Positions 41,989 to 47,186 of a DNA stretch of 47,186 nt are shown here, one piece after another. How positions within the stretch are numbered: the first letter of the stretch is position 1; each line of letters begins with the position of its first letter. This stretch comes from Roseburia hominis. GTDB taxonomy: Bacteria; Bacillota; Clostridia; Lachnospirales; Lachnospiraceae. Location of the stretch: assembly GCF_021531695.1 (NCBI RefSeq), contig NZ_JADYUI010000021.1:1-47186 (forward strand), read 5' to 3'. A program made the translations under genes and the position numbers. The notes below the pieces were generated by a model that saw nothing but the letters and a program-made list of their open reading frames with translations, did no database searches and was not told where the DNA came from.

Positions 41989-42246
41989 ATGGAACTTGCT
42001 AAAGTAACATCAAAGGGTCAGGTAACAATTCCGGTAGAGATTCGCAGAAAACTTGGGATAAAAAACGGCGATAAAGTGCTTTTCATGGAAGAAGGTGGTC
42101 GTATATATATGATGAATTCCTCGATGGATGCATTCAGGGAGGCACAGAGAGCTTTTGCCGGAGAAGCGCAGCAGGCTGGTTTGAACAGCGAAGAAGATGT
42201 AGTGCGGATGATTAAAGAACTCAGACAGGAAAGCGTGATGAAGTAA
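41989..42246 (+). CDS. AbrB/MazE-type antitoxin
   Basis: 85 residues. The swapped-hairpin DNA-binding domain is at the N-terminus: LAKVTSKGQVTIPVEIRRKLGI, continuing KNGDKVLFMEEGGRIYM, given here in two parts. The C-terminal helix would bind the toxin. ATG 41989 is chosen because GAAGGAGG lies 7 bases upstream and the protein then begins as the family does; an in-frame ATG at 41920 with AAAGGAG would give a 108-residue form. It directly abuts the PIN gene, as in type II toxin-antitoxin pairs. Confidence 0.85.
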   Translation: MELAKVTSKGQVTIPVEIRRKLGIKNGDKVLFMEEGGRIYMMNSSMDAFREAQRAFAGEAQQAGLNSEEDVVRMIKELRQESVMK

Positions 42247-42474
42247 ATGCGGATAATGCTTGATACAAATGTGTTGATTTCAGCCTTACTGTTTCCGAGT
42301 CAGAAGTTCAATTCCATTATGGAATATATTTTTGCGGAACATGAATTGGTGCTTTCTTCATATGTAGTGGAAGAATTAAAAAGTGTAGTACGAAGAAAGT
42401 TCCCAAAAAGAGAAGCGGATATAGAAAAACCTGAAATTGTAACACCGACAGAATTTGTGGAGAGGTATTTGTAG
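42247..42474 (+). pseudogene. PIN-domain toxin with central deletion
   Basis: 75 residues where the family (COG1569-type PIN toxins) has about 130-140. Residues 1-58 are the normal N-terminus (MLDTNVLISALLFP with the first catalytic Asp; ELVLSSYVVEELKSVVRRKF). The end, EIVTPTEFVERYL, resembles the normal C-terminus. The middle with the other catalytic acidic residues (the ADYLITGD region of the family) is missing, so an in-frame deletion has joined the two ends. It cannot be an active RNase. It starts right after the antitoxin stop. Confidence 0.75.
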
Positions 42475-42580
42475 CCGATGCCTATTCACACAATTACCAA
42501 AGTGAACATTGTCTACATTCCCAGACACAATTACAGCAAAGACAGAAAGACGGGGCGGTCGCTTTAGTGAATAAAAATTC

Positions 42581-42602
42581 GTGAAGCGGCAGCTTCATTT
42601 TT
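42581..42602. terminator. Short hairpin terminator
   Basis: GTGAAGC/GCTTCAT around GGCA, followed by TTTT on the plus strand and preceded by an A run for the minus strand. The 106 bases between the PIN stop and here show no recognisable gene. Confidence 0.55.
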
Positions 42603-42608
42603 GGAGTT

Positions 42609-42852
42609 TTAAAGATAAATTTCAATAAAAAACTCGATTTTTTTCTGTCGGGCAATGATAAAGGCGTACTTTAATAAGTCATTCCTGATGGCTTGGAAAT
42701 TCATTTTGAAAAGTCTAAATTTAGGTGTTTTTATTGGAAACAAATGTGTTCCTGTTCTTCCGGTTTGAATCTTATTATGAAGTTTGTTTATATTTCTCGC
42801 CATGGCAAGCAGTATGCTTTCTGCAAGGACATTGGAAATTCCCCTGCTTAAG
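42609..42852 (-). pseudogene. IS1182-type transposase, C-terminal remnant
   Basis: On the minus strand the frame gives SNVLAESILLAMARNINKLH, then NKIQTGRTGTHLFPIKT, which are typical of the extreme C-terminus of IS1182-group transposases. Everything upstream of it is gone: the frame runs straight into the terminal repeat of the next element at 42853. It is antisense to its neighbours and has no start of its own. Confidence 0.7.
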
Positions 42853-44178
42853 TAATGTTTGCTCAACAACATAAAAATAGTTGAAAGGTCTTGAAAATAC
42901 TGCATTTCTTGCTCCAATGAGTTATAATATAGGTGCAAATAAAAATAGCATTTAAGCCCAAAAAGCTTGCACATAGGAGCAGTGTATGTACAGAAAAAAT
43001 CAATATCATCAGTTTAGTATTACAGATTTTAATCAGCCAATTGGTCAAAAGATGAACCCGGAAAACAGATGGGTGAAAAAAGCATCTGCTATTCCGTGGG
43101 AAGCAATTGAAGAAAAGTATGCAAAACTTTTTCCCAGTAAAACAGGCATGCGGGTGAAACCTCTCCAGATGGCGCTTGGATCACTGCTGATTCAAAAACA
43201 GCTTGGCTTTTCAGACCGTGAACTGGTTGAAGAGATAACTGAAAATCCCTATCTCCAGTACTTTATAGGTCTTCCGGGATACCAGACAGAGCCACCATTT
43301 GTCCCATCACTTCTGGTCGAGTTCAGAAAAAGACTTTCCGCTGATGTTCTTGCCGAAATCAATGAAATGACTATTGATTTTAACAATCCGGATGACCCGA
43401 CACCACCAGATGGAGGCGGAAGCAGTTCTGATGATTCAGCTCCGGGTGAATCTGACAATGCCGGAACGGTGATTCTTGATGCTACATGTGTACCACAGAA
43501 TATCAGGTATCCGCAGGATGTCAACTTGTTATATGTATGAAAACAAAGTACATTCAGTGCCGGACAGAATTGTCAGCATCAGCCAGCCGTATATCAGACC
43601 TATCGTAAGAGGCAAAGCAGCAGCACCTGTTGAATTTGGAGCAAAGCTTGACCTCAGCCTTGACGAAAAAAGAATGGCACGAATCGAACGCATGTCGTTT
43701 GACGCATACAATGAATCAGATGTACTGATTTCAGCGGTAGAGAGATATAAGGCAAGAACAGGTCATTATCCGGAACGGGTACTGGCAGATCAGATATACA
43801 GAAACCGAAACAACAGGTCATTCTGCAAAGAACACGGCATCAGGATCTCCGGTCCTGCGCTTGGACGACCAAAGAAAAAAGGAAAGGCCGACAAAAAACA
43901 GGAATACAAAGATAATGCTGACAGGATTGCCGTTGAAAGAGCATTCGCCCTTGCAAAGCACAGCTATGGACTGGGTCTTGTGGTGACAAAGCTTGATGAA
44001 ACGACAAGAAGCTCTATAGCATTATCAGTTCTTGCGATGAATGTAGACCGTATAATGGCTGCATTTTTATTCCCATTTTTGATATTGAAATTTTCAAGGT
44101 ACATACAGCATAAAATCACACTGGTATTTATACAAAACAGGTGCTATAAAAATTTGGCAACTTGTTGAGCATACATTA
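42853..44178 (+). mobile_element. IS1182-family element, internally deleted
   Basis: The ends are inverted repeats matching at 16 of 17 positions: TAATGTTTGCTCAACAA (42853-42869) and, inverted, TAATGTATGCTCAACAA (44178-44162). The element is 1326 bp, shorter than the usual 1.6-1.8 kb of the group, in line with the internal loss seen in its transposase. No clear target duplication is visible. The left end joins an older remnant of the same group. Confidence 0.75.
42986..44168 (+). pseudogene. IS1182-family transposase, broken by deletion and frameshift
   Basis: The first part (42986-43540) has the family N-terminus (QYHQFSITDFNQPIGQKM, LQMALGSLLIQKQLGFSDREL) and the first catalytic Asp in ILDATCVPQNI. 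At about 43520, after YPQDVNLL, the reading jumps to another frame, continuing YENKVHSVPDRIVSIS from 43530, with VLADQIYRNRNN (second Asp) and AVERAFALAKH (Glu). The stretch that normally joins these two, with the charged insertion domain, is missing; about 100 codons are lost by comparison with the family (from memory). So all three acidic residues survive in pieces, but no intact enzyme is made. Confidence 0.85.
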
Positions 44179-44189
44179 ACTAGAGAAGA

Positions 44190-44220
44190 AAGAGTCATCA
44201 CTATATTAAGGATGACTCTT
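44190..44220 (+). promoter_or_regulatory. Hairpin in the leader of eutA
   Basis: AAGAGTCATC (44190-44199) and GATGACTCTT (44211-44220) form a perfect 10-bp stem with an 11-base loop, followed by TTCCTG. A TATAAT at 44227-44232 lies just after. It may be a terminator of an earlier transcript or part of eut control (Firmicute eut leaders carry ANTAR-controlled hairpins); the sequence does not decide. Confidence 0.5.
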
Positions 44221-44249
44221 TCCTGTTATAATAAGACGAGGTTAAAGTA

Positions 44250-45662
44250 TTGAAAGAAGAAATAATTAAGAGTGTAGGAATTGATATCGGCACATCAACA
44301 ACACAACTTATTTTTTCAGAAATGAAAATAAAAGATGTGACAGGTTTTGGAAAAATACCGCAAACTAAAATAACGGAAAAACGCATTGTATATAGAAGCA
44401 ATATTTATTTTACTCCACTTATCGAACGAGAATATATAGATGCAAAGCGCGTGTATGAAATTATAAAAAAGGAATATGAAGCAGCAGAAATACAGCCCAA
44501 AGATTTGACAACAGGAGCACTTATTATTACAGGAGAAACTGTAAAAAAGCGCAATGCAAAACAGGTTGCGGAAGAATTGAGTGCCATGGTCGGGGATTTT
44601 GTCGTGGCAACAGCGGGACCGGATTTGGAATCCATTCTTGCCGGTAAGGGTGCAGGTGCAGCAGAACTATCAAAAAAAACGGGAAAAGTGGTGGCAAATT
44701 TAGATATTGGTGGAGGGACTACGAATATTTGCTACTTTAAAGATGGTGAAGTGTATGATACGGCATGCTTAGATGTTGGAGGACGCCTTGTGCAAATTGA
44801 AAATGGTAAGGTTACTTATTTGGCACCTAAAGTAGAACAGCTGATAAAAGAACACGGAATTTTATTGAAAAAGGATACAATGGTCTCAGACAAAGCGGTA
44901 AAAGAACTTACGGATTTGTTTGCTGATATTCTCTCGCAGGCAGTGGGGTTAAAAAAATCTGGAAAAGAATTAGAATATCTAAAAACAAATCGACTTATTG
45001 AGGTAGACCAAATACCGGATATTATTACATTTTCTGGAGGAGTAGCACTTTGCATGCAAGAAGAAAAAGAAAAATATGAATTTGGAGATATTGGAGTTTT
45101 TCTTGCACATTCTATTATAGAAAATAAAGCATTTCAAAGAGTAATTATTGAAAAAAGTGCAGAAACAATGCGGGCAACGGTGATAGGTGCCGGAAATTAC
45201 AGCATGAATATTTCTGGAAGTACGATTGAATATACGGAAAACCATTTTCCAATCAAAAATTTACCAATTGGAAAGATACAGCTTACAAAAGAAGAAGATA
45301 TCGATTTTATTGGTAAAGAAATAGATAAAATCCGAAATTATTTCACAGATGATGGGACAGAACAGATTGCAATTGCAATGAAAGGGATTACATGTCCGGG
45401 ATTTTTAGACGTGCAAAAGATGGCAAAAAATATCATGGAAGCTTTTGAAAAAAATTTCGCGGATCAGGTTAAAATCATTTTAATTATAGAGGCGGATATT
45501 GGAAAAGCATTGGGACAGGCATTAAAAAGAGTAAATAAAAATCATAGAATTATTTGCTGTATAGATAATATCAGTTGTAATAGCGGTGATTATATTGATA
45601 TAGGACAACCGATTGCAGGCGGAAAAGTAATACCCGTTGTTGTGAAAACGTTAGTGTTCTAA
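44250..45662 (+). CDS. eutA: Ethanolamine ammonia-lyase reactivating factor
   Basis: 470 residues, full length. An actin-fold chaperone: SVGIDIGTSTTQLIFS at the start (phosphate 1), VANLDIGGGTTNICYF (phosphate 2, about 150-165) and ITFSGGVALCMQ. EutA exchanges damaged adenosylcobalamin in EutBC for fresh cofactor using ATP. The start is TTG 44250, with GAGG eight bases upstream; no ATG fits. It is 28 bases before eutB. Upstream the usual eut regulators are replaced by the IS1182 element, whose end is 72 bases away. Confidence 0.93.
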   Translation: MKEEIIKSVGIDIGTSTTQLIFSEMKIKDVTGFGKIPQTKITEKRIVYRSNIYFTPLIEREYIDAKRVYEIIKKEYEAAEIQPKDLTTGALIITGETVKKRNAKQVAEELSAMVGDFVVATAGPDLESILAGKGAGAAELSKKTGKVVANLDIGGGTTNICYFKDGEVYDTACLDVGGRLVQIENGKVTYLAPKVEQLIKEHGILLKKDTMVSDKAVKELTDLFADILSQAVGLKKSGKELEYLKTNRLIEVDQIPDIITFSGGVALCMQEEKEKYEFGDIGVFLAHSIIENKAFQRVIIEKSAETMRATVIGAGNYSMNISGSTIEYTENHFPIKNLPIGKIQLTKEEDIDFIGKEIDKIRNYFTDDGTEQIAIAMKGITCPGFLDVQKMAKNIMEAFEKNFADQVKIILIIEADIGKALGQALKRVNKNHRIICCIDNISCNSGDYIDIGQPIAGGKVIPVVVKTLVF

Positions 45663-45690
45663 TCTGATTTGATAGGATGGAGGAAAAAAT

Positions 45691-47058
45691 ATGACGTTAG
45701 AGACCAGATTGTTTGGGAAGACATACAAATTTAAAGATATAAAAGATGTATTGGCAAAAGCAAGTGAATTAAAATCGGCAGATGTGTTAGCGCATGTAGT
45801 AGCAGAAACAAAGATGGAACGGATTGCAGCAAAAGAAGTTCTTAGCGAGTTGACCGTACATGACTTAAGAGAAAATCCGGTTGCTCCTTATGAAAAAGAT
45901 GCAGTAACAAGGTTGATTGATGATGAATTAGATAAAGAAGTATACAAAGAGATTGAACAAAAGACAATAGGTGAGATGCGGGAGTGGATTTTGGATTCTG
46001 ATACGGATGGTGAAGCAATCGTTCGGGCAGGAAAGGGCATGACCAGCGAAGTAATTGCTGCAATATCTAAAATTATGGGTAATTTGGATCTTGTTTATGC
46101 TGGAAATAAGATTCATGTAGAAGCGACTTGTAATACAACAATTGGGAAAGAAGGAGTATTGGCAAGCCGGTTACAGCCAAATCATCCAATTGATGACGTC
46201 GAAGGGGTAATTGCATCGACATTAGAGGGATTAAGCTACGGAGTAGGAGATGCAGTTCTTGGGCTTAATCCATCGATTGATACATTTGATAGCACACTTG
46301 CAGTATGGAATACACTTGGTGAAATTAAAGATAAATATGAGATTCCGACACAGACTTGTGTATTATCACATGTAACTACACAAATGGAGGTCTTAAGAAG
46401 TGGCAAGGGAAAGGCGGATCTTTGTTTTCAGTCGATTGCAGGTTCAGAAGCCGCTTGTGCTGCATTTGGAATTACGATACCTATGCTTGATGAGGCGAAT
46501 GCAATGTTCAGGGATAAGGGCTCTGCAAAAGGAAATAATGTTATGTATTTTGAAACTGGTCAGGGGTCTGAATTATCCTCGTCGGCACATTGGGATAGTG
46601 ATGCACAGACGATGGAATGTCGATGTTACGGACTTGCAAGACATTATAAGCCTTTTTTAGTCAATACAGTGGTAGGGTTTATTGGACCAGAGTATGTATA
46701 TGATACAAAACAATTGTTGAGAGCCGGATTAGAAGATGTCTTTTGTGGGCATTTGCATGGTCTTCCAATGGGATGTGATGTCTGTTATACCAATCATATG
46801 CCAGTAGATCAAAATGATTGTGAAACACTTTTGATGCTTTTAGCAAATGCCGGTTGTCATTATGTTATGGGATTACCTCAAGGAGATGATATCATGTTAA
46901 TGTATCAGTCAACGGGATTTCATGATATTGCAGCAGTGCGGGAAACTTTTAAAAAGCGACCAATTAAAGAGTTTGAACAGTGGATGGAAAAGTGGGGAAT
47001 CTGGGAAAATCAAAGATTGACTAAACGGGCAGGAGATCCAACAATTTTTCTAAAATAA
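45691..47058 (+). CDS. eutB: Ethanolamine ammonia-lyase large subunit
   Basis: 455 residues, full length. The barrel subunit that, with EutC and adenosylcobalamin, splits ethanolamine to acetaldehyde and ammonia. Recognisable segments: VRAGKGMTSEVIAAISKIM, NTTIGKEGVLASRLQPNHP, GLNPSIDTFDSTLAVW, FETGQGSELSSSAHW and GLPMGCDVCYTNHMP. GGAGG lies 7 bases before ATG 45691. EutC is normally encoded immediately after it; no eutC start is seen in the remaining 128 bases. Confidence 0.97.
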   Translation: MTLETRLFGKTYKFKDIKDVLAKASELKSADVLAHVVAETKMERIAAKEVLSELTVHDLRENPVAPYEKDAVTRLIDDELDKEVYKEIEQKTIGEMREWILDSDTDGEAIVRAGKGMTSEVIAAISKIMGNLDLVYAGNKIHVEATCNTTIGKEGVLASRLQPNHPIDDVEGVIASTLEGLSYGVGDAVLGLNPSIDTFDSTLAVWNTLGEIKDKYEIPTQTCVLSHVTTQMEVLRSGKGKADLCFQSIAGSEAACAAFGITIPMLDEANAMFRDKGSAKGNNVMYFETGQGSELSSSAHWDSDAQTMECRCYGLARHYKPFLVNTVVGFIGPEYVYDTKQLLRAGLEDVFCGHLHGLPMGCDVCYTNHMPVDQNDCETLLMLLANAGCHYVMGLPQGDDIMLMYQSTGFHDIAAVRETFKKRPIKEFEQWMEKWGIWENQRLTKRAGDPTIFLK

Positions 47059-47186
47059 TAATTTTTTGGAATTCGGATGATTATATCCAGCATAACTGGA
47101 ATTGAACATTAAAAACTAAAACTTCCCACACCCTAAATGGGATTCGAACCTTGAAAATTCAGCAATACAGGCAATTAAATAGCAAA
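47059..47186. other. Gene-free tail after eutB
   Basis: AT-rich, with a small TCCAG/CTGGA hairpin (47086-47100) and, on the minus strand, GGTTCGAATCCC (complement of about 47139-47150), like a tRNA T-loop but without matching stem or acceptor. No ORF in either direction reaches the edge convincingly. Confidence 0.4.

Noticed and set aside
42475-42580. Continuation of the PIN toxin after its stop in another frame
   Set aside because: The sequence after the stop does not resemble the missing middle of the toxin in any frame; the C-terminal motif is already before the stop.
1-47186. CRISPR array
   Set aside because: No direct repeats of regular 25-40 base size with spacers were seen; the hairpin repeats are too few and too far apart.

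Overview
The window is AT-rich, almost all genes have strong AGGAGG-type ribosome binding sites, and the gene families point to a Gram-positive anaerobe of the class Clostridia, most likely family Lachnospiraceae. Pointers are the single-chain PurL, a MetH without its C-terminal activation domain, formate-THF ligase under a ZTP riboswitch, a UPF0237/UPF0210 (ACT plus PFL-like) pair, a long FtsA-like protein, an LTA synthase/YfhO pair, and ISLre2 and IS1182-type transposases. The species is not identified.

Layout. 1-1030: 3' part of an ISLre2 transposase. 1161-4050: a small conserved protein, a CE2-like SGNH esterase, a 39-codon small ORF with a hairpin over its Shine-Dalgarno, a His-less HPr-like protein, and hairpin repeats. 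4051-7345: an XPD/DinG-type helicase with an N-terminal nuclease-like domain, convergent with a LysR regulator that shares its terminator. 7475-17243: purL, an Ig-like secreted protein, then a methionine/one-carbon operon (homocysteine methyltransferase-MTHFR fusion, metH, P1 peptidase). 17282-17543: tRNA-Val and tRNA-Met under a consensus promoter. 17593-17823: a 231-bp element with 68-nt imperfect inverted arms. 17913-20275: a substrate-binding lipoprotein overlapping a CysG-type siroheme/corrinoid enzyme. 20345-22212 (minus): fhs with a ZTP riboswitch. 22303-29040: a FliD-like small protein, LTA synthase-like and YfhO membrane proteins, a coiled-coil protein, a ferredoxin-type aldo/keto reductase and a 35-codon small ORF. 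29056-35866: thioesterase-polA-coaE-FtsA-like-MBL operon with zero or overlapping spacing. 35976-38497: ACT and PFL-like proteins, then a YdcF-like protein. 38502-40519: TetR-SDR pair and a MarR regulator with a palindromic operator. 40584-44178: a worn mobile region (Rpn nuclease, AbrB antitoxin, internally deleted PIN toxin, two IS1182-type remnants). 44190-47186: eutA and eutB, with no eutC in the remaining 128 bases.

Themes. One-carbon and corrinoid metabolism recurs. Fhs makes 10-formyl-THF. MTHFR and MetH take methyl groups to methionine. PurL lies on the purine pathway whose intermediate (ZTP) controls fhs. MetH and EutB both need cobalamin. CysG makes the sirohydrochlorin/precorrin-2 precursor, and the adjacent lipoprotein may bind a corrinoid or iron chelate (inference). 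The least explained items are the 231-bp inverted-repeat element, the three-copy hairpin repeat, the two small ORFs, the three repeat-like segments in the FtsA-like C-terminus, and the isolated eutAB pair.
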